A stretch of DNA of 48,886 nt, taken from positions 1-48,886 of the forward strand of contig JAGYNZ010000022.1 of assembly GCA_018399745.1 (NCBI GenBank). The letters are read 5' to 3'. Source of the DNA: Deltaproteobacteria bacterium. Lineage in GTDB: Bacteria > Desulfobacterota > Dissulfuribacteria > Dissulfuribacterales > UBA3076. Numbering within the stretch: position 1 is the stretch's first letter; each line of letters opens with the position of its first letter. Below the pieces are notes generated by a model. It was not told the origin of the DNA. It did no database searches and was given only the letters and a program-made list of their open reading frames with translations. This document shows positions 26,444 through 35,099 of the stretch, piece by piece. A program made the position numbers and the translations under genes.

Positions 26444-27182
26444 ACTCTTTTTCCAGTATTTGAAGGTCATGCCAGGCTACACGTTTGCAGTCCAGTTGTT
26501 GGCTTCCTTTTAATCTCAACAGATATGCCGGATGGTAAATTACCATGACTCTGGCATTGTCCCACTGATGGAAACGACCGCGAAGAGATTTCAAAGGGGC
26601 CTTTTCATTAAGAAGAATTTGGGCGGCGACAAGTCCTAAAGCAAGTATAATGGGCGGATTGATGAGCCTCAACTGGTGTCTTAAAAAGGGGAAGCAGGCG
26701 GCAATTTCTTCATGTCCGGGGGTACGGTTACAGGGAGGTCGACACTTGATGACACTGGTGATAAAGACGTCCTTTCTGAAAATATTTATAGCATTTAACA
26801 TATCTGTAAGGAGTTTTCCTGAAGGGCCTACAAACGGCCTGCCTTGAATGTCTTCTTCTTTACCCGGGGCCTCTCCTACCAGCACCATCTTTGCATTTTC
26901 AGGTCCTTCTCCAAAGACTGTGTTCCGCCGTTTTTTATACAGCTCGCACTTTTTACAATTCTCAACTATTCTGCGAAGCCCGGCAAGATCAGTTTCTGCA
27001 GGAATTTCGTCCTTATATTCATTGATGGAAGTCAATTTCTGCGAAGATGCTTTGCTTTGGACGGCATGATTCAGAAAGGAGGATAATTCAGAACCCATGG
27101 AAATGCTTTCAACCCCCAACTGCTTCTGATAACGGAGCCACGATGAAATATCGTTCATGATATTAACAATTTCTTTTTTCAT
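26427..27182 (-). CDS. type-4 uracil-DNA glycosylase
   Basis: Iron-sulfur uracil-DNA glycosylase of the family 4 type, which removes uracil from DNA arising from cytosine deamination. The catalytic motif GEAPGKEEDIQGRPFVGPSG (103-122) is complete, as is the C-terminal motif HPAYLLRL. Four cysteines for a 4Fe-4S cluster are visible: Cys76 and Cys79 (ENCKKCEL), Cys147 (KCRPP) and Cys163 (ACFPF). About 60 extra residues precede the domain, including SSWLRYQKQLGVES, a feature common in proteins annotated as phage SPO1 DNA polymerase-related. Length 251. The first ATG has little RBS; Met9 is a possible start. First gene of the udg-nfeD-stomatin run. Confidence 0.93.
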   Translation of the reverse strand: MKKEIVNIMNDISSWLRYQKQLGVESISMGSELSSFLNHAVQSKASSQKLTSINEYKDEIPAETDLAGLRRIVENCKKCELYKKRRNTVFGEGPENAKMVLVGEAPGKEEDIQGRPFVGPSGKLLTDMLNAINIFRKDVFITSVIKCRPPCNRTPGHEEIAACFPFLRHQLRLINPPIILALGLVAAQILLNEKAPLKSLRGRFHQWDNARVMVIYHPAYLLRLKGSQQLDCKRVAWHDLQILEKEYDKYR

Positions 27183-27288
27183 GTTAATCTATTACGATTA
27201 TATACCAGAATAATGATTACCATCCAATGCTAAAGCCCCATATACTTTCCACATTACAATATCTTCTTGTGTCCCAACCCCTGAGGCC

Positions 27289-27660
27289 CTACTCAAAGCC
27301 GGACCGTTTTGAGAAAACCAGTAATAAAGCCAAAACTGCAATTGCGCCTACGGCAGAACCCAGGGTATCTGCCACCCAGTCAACCGGGTCAGCATACCTG
27401 TTGGGTACAAAATACTGATGAAGTTCGTCGGCAAGTCCGTATAATGATCCAAGAAATATGGCCTGACACATGGCCACTGTTTTAGATATCGAGGAGTTGT
27501 GCAAGCGCCACCACATGAGCAATGCACCTAATACAAAATACTCTAAAAAATGTATAAGATAGTCACTGCCCGATATGCTGGGAAGTCGATTTCCGGGGAT
27601 AGAAGATGTCCCGAAAATGACTCCTGCATAGGCTATGCACAAGGCTAAACGTATATTCAT
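27289..27660 (-). CDS. VanZ-like membrane protein
   Basis: A 123-residue membrane protein with four hydrophobic segments (about 3-17, 34-51, 60-77, 96-115). VanZ-family landmarks are FGTSSIPGNRLP near the first helix, HFLEYFVLGALL in the second, and GLADELHQYFVPNRYADPVDWVADTLGSAVGA, the family's conserved E-x-x-Q-x-F-xP-R-x-x-x-x-D-x-x-x-N/D-x-x-G pattern. Function is not established outside teicoplanin resistance in enterococci; most solitary bacterial copies have no link to resistance. AGGGAT lies upstream of the ATG. It is divergent from lysS. Confidence 0.85.
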   Translation of the reverse strand: MNIRLALCIAYAGVIFGTSSIPGNRLPSISGSDYLIHFLEYFVLGALLMWWRLHNSSISKTVAMCQAIFLGSLYGLADELHQYFVPNRYADPVDWVADTLGSAVGAIAVLALLLVFSKRSGFE

Positions 27661-27682
27661 GAAACAAGATCCCTTGATTCAC

Positions 27683-27711
27683 TTGACGGTATATATAGAG
27701 TAAACTATGAA
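27683..27711 (+). promoter_or_regulatory. candidate promoter of lysS
   Basis: TTGACG (27683-27688), 17-base spacer, TATGAA (27706-27711) in the divergent VanZ-lysS region, about 108 bases before the lysS start. Five of six and four of six consensus bases. Confidence 0.45.
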
Positions 27712-27818
27712 TAATTGTTTGTCAGCGACTGAATTATCTTATAGACATGATTTGGATTTCTTATAATATTTTTTTCCATGAATATAATCATGGCATTCTC
27801 CAATAAGGAGTGGACAAG

Positions 27819-29300
27819 TTGAGTGACGAAAGCCTAGTTATTAAGCAGCGCCGCGAAAAAGCGGAGCAACTTGAAGAAAATAATATATCTCTTTATCCCA
27901 ACGACGTAAAGACGCCTGAAAGTACTTCTGCAATAAGGCGACTGTACGATTCCTATGGTGAGGAAGACCCGGAAAAGGTACAGCGTAGCTTCAGATTAGT
28001 CGGCCGTATAATGAGTTTACGCCGTTTTGGAAAGGCAGCCTTTTTACATATTCAGGACAGCTCCGGTCAACTGCAGATCCATATAAGAAAGGACGTGGTT
28101 GGGAATGAGGTCTACAACCTGTTCAAGAAATTCGACATTGGTGATCTGATTGAGGTTAGAGGTAAGCCTTTCAGAACCCGCGTGGGCGAATTGACACTCT
28201 CGGTTGAGACCATTGGCCTTGCAGCCAAGTCTTTGAGGCCCCTTCCTGAAAAATACCACGGAGTCAAAGACAAGGAGATCAGATATCGCCAGCGATATGT
28301 CGATTTGATCATGAATCAGGAGGTAAGAGAGGTCTTCAGGACCAGGTCCCGTATTGTCCAGATATTGCGAGAGTACTTTACTTCCCATGGTTTCCTTGAG
28401 GTTGAGACCCCGATGATGCAGTCCATTGTCGGCGGCGCAACGGCCCGTCCCTTTACAACCCATCACAATGCCCTTGGTATGGACCTCTACCTTCGGATAG
28501 CTCCTGAGCTGTATCTGAAAAGACTCCTTGTGGGCGGTTTTGACAAGGTGTTTGAGCTTGGCCGGAACTTCAGGAACGAAGGAATTTCGATACAGCATAA
28601 TCCTGAATTCACCATGTTGGAGTTCTATGAGGCCTATGTTACTTACGAGAATATGATGCTGCGGACAGAAGAACTCTTTTCGCGGATAGCTGAAGAAATT
28701 AAGGGCGGGATGATCTTCTCCTATCAGGGTTATACGATGGATCTCACTCCTCCATGGCGCCGCATGACCCTTGAAGAAGCATTAATAGAGATTGGGCAGG
28801 TTTCGAAAAAGGACCTTGGAAACAGAAAGGGTCTTGTTGAAAGGTTAACGGTTCTTGGTGCTCCACTGAGAGGCAATGAGAAGACAGGTAAATTATGGAC
28901 AAAGTTATTTGATTTACTTGTGGAGCCCAGGCTTATTCAGCCGACTTTTGTAAGCCATTACCCCATTGACGTCTCACCTCTGGCCAGGGAGAATCAGGAA
29001 AATCCTCAAATTACAGATAGATTCGAACTTTTCATTGGCGGTCGCGAGATTGCGAACGCATTCTCAGAGCTCAATGACCCAAGAAAGCAGCGTCAGCGTT
29101 TTCAGGGACAGATAGACGGTAGAGGAGATGACGACGAGGTGCCTCCTGAACTGGATGAAGACTTTATCCGGGCGCTGGAAGTAGGTATGCCGCCCGCCGC
29201 CGGTGAAGGTATAGGTGTGGATCGTGTGGTAATGCTCTTTACTGATTCCTCTTCTATACGCGATGTTATCCTGTTTCCACAGCTACGTCCGGAGAGTTGA
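27819..29300 (+). CDS. lysS: lysyl-tRNA synthetase, class II
   Basis: Charges tRNA-Lys. The frame opens at GTG 27810, but that codon overlaps AAGGAG (27805-27810); TTG 27819 sits eight bases behind this RBS and is the likely start, giving 493 residues. An N-terminal OB anticodon-binding domain (about 55-165: FRLVGRIMSLRRFGKAAFLH, IQDSSGQLQIHI) is followed by the class II core with motif 1 region FLEVETPMMQSIVGGATARP, motif 2 FRNEGISIQHNPEFTMLEFY and motif 3 GEGIGVDRVVMLFTD. All are LysRS-specific. The next gene begins within a few bases, so lysS and the LolC/E gene share a transcript. Confidence 0.96.
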   Translation: MSDESLVIKQRREKAEQLEENNISLYPNDVKTPESTSAIRRLYDSYGEEDPEKVQRSFRLVGRIMSLRRFGKAAFLHIQDSSGQLQIHIRKDVVGNEVYNLFKKFDIGDLIEVRGKPFRTRVGELTLSVETIGLAAKSLRPLPEKYHGVKDKEIRYRQRYVDLIMNQEVREVFRTRSRIVQILREYFTSHGFLEVETPMMQSIVGGATARPFTTHHNALGMDLYLRIAPELYLKRLLVGGFDKVFELGRNFRNEGISIQHNPEFTMLEFYEAYVTYENMMLRTEELFSRIAEEIKGGMIFSYQGYTMDLTPPWRRMTLEEALIEIGQVSKKDLGNRKGLVERLTVLGAPLRGNEKTGKLWTKLFDLLVEPRLIQPTFVSHYPIDVSPLARENQENPQITDRFELFIGGREIANAFSELNDPRKQRQRFQGQIDGRGDDDEVPPELDEDFIRALEVGMPPAAGEGIGVDRVVMLFTDSSSIRDVILFPQLRPES

Positions 29301-29308
29301 GTCCCGGA

Positions 29309-30589
29309 ATGAATTTCGAATGTTTTATTGCCCTGCGTTATCTCAGGGCGAAACGCAAACAGGCCTTCATTTCTCTTATTACCCTCATATCTATAGCAGG
29401 CGTAGCAGTGGGCGTAATGGCCCTGATCGTCGTAATTGCCGTAATGACCGGTTTTGAAAATCATCTCCGCACCAAGATACTTGGCATAAATTCTCATATT
29501 TCGGTCAAAAACTATGAAGGTACCTTTGGTAACATGGAGTCCATACGGCAAGATGTCCTTGAAGTTGTTCTCCCTCGTAACAACATTTTTAATCTAGTCA
29601 GGGGAAAAGAGGGTGATGCAAAAGTAGTTGCAGCGACCCCCCTTGTCTATATCCAGGCCCTTTTGAGTTCAGGAAGGGCTGTCAGTGGAGCGGCCATTCG
29701 GGGGATAGAACCTGACTCTATCCAAGAGGTCTTCAGCGTGGGGGAGATAGTCAGGGGAGAGGGGCTTAAGGCATTTGAGAATTATAGCGAAAGCGAAATT
29801 CCTCCAATACTTCTGGGCAAGGAACTTGCGCGCAACTTGGGGGTTGCTGTCGGGCAGTCAATTCAGGTCGTGCTGCCCAGCGGGACTATTACACCAGTAG
29901 GGATGCTCCCCAGGATACGTACATTTCGAGTGACCGGTGTAAATACGACCGGCATGTATGAGTATGATGCCTCTCTTGCCTTTATTCCTATTGAGGCGGC
30001 CCAGCGGCTTCTTGGTTTGGGTGATAAGGTTCATGGCTTGGAGATAAAGGTTTCGGATATCTATGCCACGGACGGCCTTGCAACGGCCATACAAAAAAGA
30101 CTTGGATTTCCTTTCTGGGCAATAGACTGGCAGCAGATGAGCCGCAATCTCTTTTCAGCCCTGAAGCTGGAAAAATTCGCCATGTTTATCATTCTTACCT
30201 TGATTGTCTTGGTGGCTGCCTTTAACATTGTAAGCACCCTTATCATGATGGTCATGGAAAAGAATCAGGATATAGCAATACTTAAGACACTGGGCGCGAG
30301 GGACAAAAATATTTTACGGATTTTTATTTATAATGGACTGCTCGTAGGGTTGATAGGTACCATACTCGGCGTTTCAGGTGGAGTAAGTCTCTGTTTCCTT
30401 CTGAGTCGCTATAAGTTCATTAAGATACCCAGTGAGGTGTATTACACCGACACACTTCCTATATTACTTCATGCAGGCGATGTGGCCATAATTTCCATCT
30501 CTGCCATCTTAATATGTTTTTTTGCCACCATATATCCAGCCCGACAGGCGGCCAGGGTCAATCCATCCGAGGCCTTGAGGACAGGATGA
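29309..30589 (+). CDS. LolC/LolE-type lipoprotein-releasing permease
   Basis: Inner-membrane subunit that, with the ATPase LolD, releases outer-membrane lipoproteins to the carrier LolA. TTG 29297 is possible, but ATG 29309 gives MNFECFIALRYLRAKRKQAF, the usual opening of the family. There is one N-terminal membrane helix (about 20-45), a large periplasmic domain (50-270), and three helices in the C-terminal FtsX-type half (IILTLIVLVAAFNIVSTLIM, IGTILGVSGGVSLCFLL, AIISISAILICFFATIYPA), ending in ARQAARVNPSEALR. In many relatives lysS-lolC-lolD form a unit; here no lolD follows. It directly trails the lysS stop by 8 bases, so translation is probably coupled. LolC and LolE cannot be told apart here. 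Confidence 0.9.
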   Translation: MNFECFIALRYLRAKRKQAFISLITLISIAGVAVGVMALIVVIAVMTGFENHLRTKILGINSHISVKNYEGTFGNMESIRQDVLEVVLPRNNIFNLVRGKEGDAKVVAATPLVYIQALLSSGRAVSGAAIRGIEPDSIQEVFSVGEIVRGEGLKAFENYSESEIPPILLGKELARNLGVAVGQSIQVVLPSGTITPVGMLPRIRTFRVTGVNTTGMYEYDASLAFIPIEAAQRLLGLGDKVHGLEIKVSDIYATDGLATAIQKRLGFPFWAIDWQQMSRNLFSALKLEKFAMFIILTLIVLVAAFNIVSTLIMMVMEKNQDIAILKTLGARDKNILRIFIYNGLLVGLIGTILGVSGGVSLCFLLSRYKFIKIPSEVYYTDTLPILLHAGDVAIISISAILICFFATIYPARQAARVNPSEALRTG

Positions 30590-30645
30590 TGTGATTGAAA
30601 TGTGATATATTTATCTATGATTTCATTGAATAGGAGGAATCAAAA

Positions 30646-30822
30646 ATGAGCAGTGACCATTTGTTACCAGAGGGTGAGAGCATCCGAAAAGCTGTGAAAT
30701 GGATATCTGAGGTTACTAAGGGGTCTCCTGAAAAAAACCGCAAGGAAATCATACGGGAGGCAGAACTACGGTTCGACCTTTCTCCAAAGGAATGCGATTT
30801 CCTTTACAGGAAATTTTCTTAA
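30646..30822 (+). CDS. small conserved-looking protein, 58 residues
   Basis: Below usual length limits but well supported: AGGAGG lies eight bases before the ATG, codon use is like that of neighbours, and the product is compact and soluble. It starts MSSDHLLPEGESIRKAVKWI and ends FDLSPKECDFLYRKFS. The pattern LLPEG..IRKA..WISE, then E(A/E)x(L)RFDLSP, resembles short hypothetical proteins I recall from other Desulfobacterota, predicted as three helices. It has no membrane segment and a single cysteine. It follows the LolC/E gene by 56 bases on the same strand and may share its transcript. Function unknown. Confidence 0.75.
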   Translation: MSSDHLLPEGESIRKAVKWISEVTKGSPEKNRKEIIREAELRFDLSPKECDFLYRKFS

Positions 30823-31205
30823 AACCCTATATGGCGGAAATGTAGATAACTGAGCCGATATGAAATCGCTCTTTGCTGATAGACGGGTTTGAAGCTATCG
30901 CCATTGCAAGAGAGAAGGAACTTCTATAAAAAGGTACAAAGTCTGTCTCCGACAGATTGGCTGTCATGGAGTTGAAGACAGCGATTTTTATTGTGTAGTG
31001 AACAGGGGTTTTATTTTTTATTTCATAACACCCATTAAGAGTTTAATATATTTAAATAAATTTATTATCGCTGTGTCAAATATCTTTTATCAATTTTCTC
31101 TAGGTAGGTTGGGAACCCCTTCCCCGTACAACTGAGACGGCGTGGGTGCTCACCTATAAGACAATTCGAACTTAATGCCATACTGCGATTATAAGAGGTT
31201 GCAAA
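30823..31205. other. intergenic region before hsp20
   Basis: No gene seen. It contains a short TCTGTC-TCC-GACAGA palindrome (30942-30956) and should contain the hsp20-lon promoter. I find neither a CIRCE element (TTAGCACTC-N9-GAGTGCTAA) nor a clear heat-shock sigma-32 promoter. Confidence 0.4.
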
Positions 31206-31646
31206 ATGGATTCCTTTAAGAAAACCAGATTAAGCCCATTTGACGGAATCGAAAAAGAATTTGGACGCATGCTTCGCAATATGTCGTCCCATTACATGTT
31301 TCCCTATCGTTTACAAAGTCTTGTCCCCGCCACTGATATTTATGAAACAACGGATAAATTTATTGTTTATATGGAGATCCCCGGTGTCCGGCTGGAAAAA
31401 TTATCGGTCCTGGCTTCCCATTCTGGTGTTACTGTTACCGGTATACGCCAAAGACCGGCTTTTGACCATACAACGTGTGTTCATCAGCTCGAAGTCGAGT
31501 ATGGAAAATTTGAACGTACAATCAATTTTGACACTCCCATAGATGTGGATTCCACTTCATCAATCTGCAAAGACGGTTTTCTCCTCATCCAATTGCCCAA
31601 GAAGAAGATATCAGGTCAGATTAAAGTCACAATTAACGGAGAATAA
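31206..31646 (+). CDS. small heat-shock protein, Hsp20/alpha-crystallin family
   Basis: ATP-independent holdase chaperone that binds unfolding proteins as large oligomers. The 146 residues contain an N-terminal arm (1-40, SPFDGIEKEFGRMLRNMSSHY) and the alpha-crystallin domain (about 42-135) with VPATDIYETTDKFIVYMEIPGV, GKFERTINFDTPID and the closing DGFLLIQLPKK; the C-terminal tail is short and lacks a clear IxI motif, having KVTINGE instead. The middle loop VTGIRQRPAFDHTTCVHQLE is like that of class A bacterial sHsps. Its stop overlaps the RBS of lon, placed 5 bases downstream, so a shared transcript is nearly certain: a chaperone and a protease for damaged proteins. Confidence 0.93.
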   Translation: MDSFKKTRLSPFDGIEKEFGRMLRNMSSHYMFPYRLQSLVPATDIYETTDKFIVYMEIPGVRLEKLSVLASHSGVTVTGIRQRPAFDHTTCVHQLEVEYGKFERTINFDTPIDVDSTSSICKDGFLLIQLPKKKISGQIKVTINGE

Positions 31647-31651
31647 CTCCC

Positions 31652-34021
31652 ATGAGTGATAATAGAGAAAAAGAAGTGCAAGAAAAGCAGAATATAGATC
31701 CTAATCAACTTGAAATACCAGATGAACTTCCTATCCTGCCTTTGCATGGATTTGTTTTTTTCCCGGGCATGGGTTTTCCCCTGCAGATAAAGAGTCCTGC
31801 TGCAAAGCAGCTTATTGACGATATCCTGCTCAAAGACAGACTCCTGGGTATGGTCAGCTATAAACAAGCCGCCTCCCAGCAGGAGGAGGCTGGACCTGAA
31901 AATCTTCACTCTGTAGGCGTTGTTGGCTACATTCACAAGTTGATCAAGGGTGAGGGGGGGGCATATCATATACTCACCAGCGGATTTAAAAAGATTAAAG
32001 TAAAAGAATATGTGCAGGAGTCTCCTTATCTGAAAGCCAAAATTGAAGTTCTGGAAATGGCTGATAAACCTGATAAGGAAATAAAGGCCCTTGATCTGAA
32101 TCTGAGAACCGAATTCAAAAAACTGGCGGTACTCACCAACTTAACTTCGGAACTCGCCTTAACAGTGGATTCGCTTGATAATCTCTATTACGTCGCCTAC
32201 CTTATTACTTCACAATTAGGCCTTTCAACAGATGATGAACAGGCGATTCTTGAAATCAGCAGGCTCAAAGATCTGCTGCGTAGAGTGACTACTGAACTTA
32301 CAGAACGTCTTGAAACGGCTGAAATGAGCCAGAAGATTCAGAAATCAGCCAAAGAAGATATTGACAAAAAACAGCGTGAATTCCTTCTGCGCCAGCAGCT
32401 TCAGGCCATTCGGAAGGAATTGGGCGAGGATAGTGAAAACCTTGACCTTGATGAATTAAAAGAAAGATTTAAAAACGCCCAATTAAGCGAAGAGGCAGAA
32501 AAAGTAGCGCAAAAAGAGCTTGACAGACTGGCAAGGATTTCTCCTTCCTCTCCCGAATACACTGTTTCCAGGACATATATCGAGTGGCTTCTTGAACTCC
32601 CATGGAAGAAGTCCACACCCGATTCACTGGATATCAAGAAGGCCAAGATCGATCTGGATAGAGATCATTACGGTTTGGAGCGCATTAAAAAGAGAATTCT
32701 TGAATTTCTTGCTGTCCGCAAACTGAAGCAGGACATGCACGGCCCCATTCTTTGCTTTGTGGGCCCTCCGGGCACAGGCAAAACTTCTCTCGGCCGGTCA
32801 ATTGCCCGCACCATGGGAAGGAAATTTGTCCGTATATCCCTGGGCGGCGTTCGAGACGAAGCGGAAATCCGCGGTCACAGAAGGACCTATATCGGTGCCA
32901 TGCCCGGCCGTATTATTCAGAGCCTGAAAAAAGTAGGCTCCAATAATCCCCTGTTCATGTTTGATGAAATTGACAAAGTCGGCAGCGATTATCGGGGCGA
33001 TCCATCTTCAGCCCTGCTGGAGGTACTCGATCCTGAACAGAACTTTTCCTTTAGCGATCACTATCTGGAGATTAATTTTGATCTCTCCAGGGTGATGTTT
33101 ATCACCACGGCCAATACGCTCGATACGGTCCCGGGTCCCTTACAGGACCGCATGGAGGTAATCACCCTCTCAAGCTACACAGAGGACGAGAAGCTTCACA
33201 TTGCCAAAAATCATCTGATTGAAAGACAACTCGAGGCCCATGCCCTTTCCGGCGACAATCTGACTTTCAGTGATAATGCCATCAGGACCATTATCCGTTC
33301 CTATACCCGTGAGGCCGGTGTTCGAAACCTCGAAAGGGAGCTGGGAGCAGTTTGCCGTGGTGTTGCCGCTGATATCGTCATCGGTAAGACGAAAAAGGTA
33401 AAGATTAAGGCATCAAACATTGAGCGTTATCTTGGTACTGTCAGATTCTTTCCGGAATCTGCAGCTCATTCATGGGGTCCCGGACTGGCAACCGGACTTG
33501 CCTGGACACCGGTGGGTGGCGTGCTTCTCTTTATCGAAACTGCCAAAATGAAGGGTAAGGGCGGCCTGCAAATGACGGGCAAACTTGGTGATATAATGAA
33601 GGAGTCGGCAAATGCGGCTCTAACATACATCAGGGCCAATGCAACTGCACTTGGAGTTGACGAGAACGTCTTTTCACGAAACGACGTTCACATCCACGTC
33701 CCTGAAGGGGCCACGCCAAAAGACGGGCCATCTGCGGGCGTAGCCATAGTGGTCTCTCTGGCGTCCCTTTTTACCAACCGTCCGGTCCGAAAGGACGTCG
33801 CCATGACGGGAGAGATAACCTTGAGGGGGGATGTGCTTCCAGTGGGAGGAATCAAGGAGAAGGTCCTGGCAGCGTCCCGCTCCGGCATCAAAGAGGTTAT
33901 CCTGCCCGCCCTGAATCAGAAAGATGTCTCTGAAATTCGTCAGGCAGTCAAACGAAAGCTGACATTTCATTATTTGAAAGATATTCGTGAAGCCCTTGAA
34001 ATCGCCATGAGGAAAGAGTGA
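31652..34021 (+). CDS. lon: ATP-dependent protease Lon (LonA)
   Basis: Cytoplasmic AAA+ serine protease degrading misfolded and regulatory proteins. The 789 residues are in standard order: LON substrate-binding domain (about 26-218, LPILPLHGFVFFPGMGFP), central coiled region (225-300), AAA+ module with Walker A GPPGTGKT (371-378) and Walker B FMFDEID (435-441), and the protease domain with GPSAGVAIVV, Ser694, and Lys737 in GGIKEKVLAASR as the catalytic dyad. GGAG lies about ten bases before the ATG, overlapping the hsp20 end. The next gene is convergent at a distance of 49 bases. Confidence 0.97.
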   Translation: MSDNREKEVQEKQNIDPNQLEIPDELPILPLHGFVFFPGMGFPLQIKSPAAKQLIDDILLKDRLLGMVSYKQAASQQEEAGPENLHSVGVVGYIHKLIKGEGGAYHILTSGFKKIKVKEYVQESPYLKAKIEVLEMADKPDKEIKALDLNLRTEFKKLAVLTNLTSELALTVDSLDNLYYVAYLITSQLGLSTDDEQAILEISRLKDLLRRVTTELTERLETAEMSQKIQKSAKEDIDKKQREFLLRQQLQAIRKELGEDSENLDLDELKERFKNAQLSEEAEKVAQKELDRLARISPSSPEYTVSRTYIEWLLELPWKKSTPDSLDIKKAKIDLDRDHYGLERIKKRILEFLAVRKLKQDMHGPILCFVGPPGTGKTSLGRSIARTMGRKFVRISLGGVRDEAEIRGHRRTYIGAMPGRIIQSLKKVGSNNPLFMFDEIDKVGSDYRGDPSSALLEVLDPEQNFSFSDHYLEINFDLSRVMFITTANTLDTVPGPLQDRMEVITLSSYTEDEKLHIAKNHLIERQLEAHALSGDNLTFSDNAIRTIIRSYTREAGVRNLERELGAVCRGVAADIVIGKTKKVKIKASNIERYLGTVRFFPESAAHSWGPGLATGLAWTPVGGVLLFIETAKMKGKGGLQMTGKLGDIMKESANAALTYIRANATALGVDENVFSRNDVHIHVPEGATPKDGPSAGVAIVVSLASLFTNRPVRKDVAMTGEITLRGDVLPVGGIKEKVLAASRSGIKEVILPALNQKDVSEIRQAVKRKLTFHYLKDIREALEIAMRKE

Positions 34022-34070
34022 TGCTATCTCCTTTTTGTGTCCTCTGAAGATTGTTTCCCAAACAGAAAAA

Positions 34071-34991
34071 TCACAAGTTTTGCAGGTCCGTACGCTGGTC
34101 TTCAGTGATTGAACCGAATTCCATGCAGGTCCATACTGCTTCCTGAATAATGTATGAATCTGCATGAGAAATTTCTTCTTTGCCCCTTATCAGATCCAGT
34201 ATTTCAGCAATACAGGCCTGTTGAGCTATGCCGGATATTGCAAACGTGTCTTCTGGTGAAGGGGCATGGGCATAACCATCCATGCAATAGGTGGGAACCA
34301 GAAATTTGATACATCCCGGTTCTGCTATCAAGCATATGTCAGTCGCAATGAGCATGGGCTGCACATCACTCGCGCCTGCCTGAAAAAAGGCGCCGGCAGG
34401 CAGGATAAAATATATGTCAGTAGTTCCAGGGTTACATAGTTCAAATACCAGTGAAAAGGCACTTCCAAGCCCAAGGTCGGGCATGCAGGCCATAATGCAG
34501 GTTACATCCTCGCCACATTGCATTATACAGGCAAAATAATCATTAAGGGCTGCATAAAAATCAGGGGTGTTATAGTTTTGTGTCAGAAAATACGTGGTAT
34601 CACCGGAAATGGATCTTATTTCTACGGGATTGATGGTGAATTGCGACCCCAGTTTCCAGTACGGCCATTCGGAATATTCCAGGGTAATCGCCAGATTTTT
34701 CCCTGCAAAGTAGACACAGGGGGCCGTGATAGTAAAGTTATTGTCCAAATGGGCGCAATTAGACCCTCCTGTGACAGGCTGAATGGATTGAAATTGCCAG
34801 TAAAACCAGGCAGGGTCAGCGGGATTTGCATAAGCACTGAAATTTAGCTTGTAATATGCGCCTTCATACTCAACACACGGCAGGACCAATGAAAGATCGT
34901 TTGCCAGCGTACCGCACTGGGAAAAGGCCTGGGGCGCCAAAGGCATAAACATCATCTGAATAAAAAGAAAGGATAAAAACGCCTTTTTCAT
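34071..34991 (-). CDS. secreted Cys-rich protein with duplicated N-terminal unit
   Basis: Family not recognised. The 306 residues start with a signal peptide (MKKAFLSFLFIQMMFMPLAP, cleavage near QAFS-QC). Residues 30-110 contain two similar units: LSLVLPCVEYEGAYYKLNFSA and, about 50 residues on, FTITAPCVYFAGKNLAITLEY, each followed by an aromatic W/YWxL segment. Such units occur in secreted proteins of related bacteria as a repeated beta element. Near the middle is CIMQCGEDVTCIMAC, a twin CX3C motif (CX3C-X5-CX3C) that could form a disulfide-linked helical hairpin. The gene has AAGGAG before the ATG and stands alone between lon and typA. A second protein in the window (47598-48575) has a similar twin CX3C motif. 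Confidence 0.75.
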   Translation of the reverse strand: MKKAFLSFLFIQMMFMPLAPQAFSQCGTLANDLSLVLPCVEYEGAYYKLNFSAYANPADPAWFYWQFQSIQPVTGGSNCAHLDNNFTITAPCVYFAGKNLAITLEYSEWPYWKLGSQFTINPVEIRSISGDTTYFLTQNYNTPDFYAALNDYFACIMQCGEDVTCIMACMPDLGLGSAFSLVFELCNPGTTDIYFILPAGAFFQAGASDVQPMLIATDICLIAEPGCIKFLVPTYCMDGYAHAPSPEDTFAISGIAQQACIAEILDLIRGKEEISHADSYIIQEAVWTCMEFGSITEDQRTDLQNL

Positions 34992-35099
34992 GATATGCTC
35001 TCCTTAATATGGTTTATCACCAAAGTAATGGTTGGCGTCTTGGAATAGCGTTGTCATGTCAGTGTTCATGGGAGTTTCTAACCTCCGTTCTACAGTATG

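Noticed and set aside
30823-31205. CIRCE or heat-shock promoter before hsp20
   Set aside because: Searched by eye for TTAGCACTC/GAGTGCTAA and for CTTGAAA-CCCCAT patterns without success.
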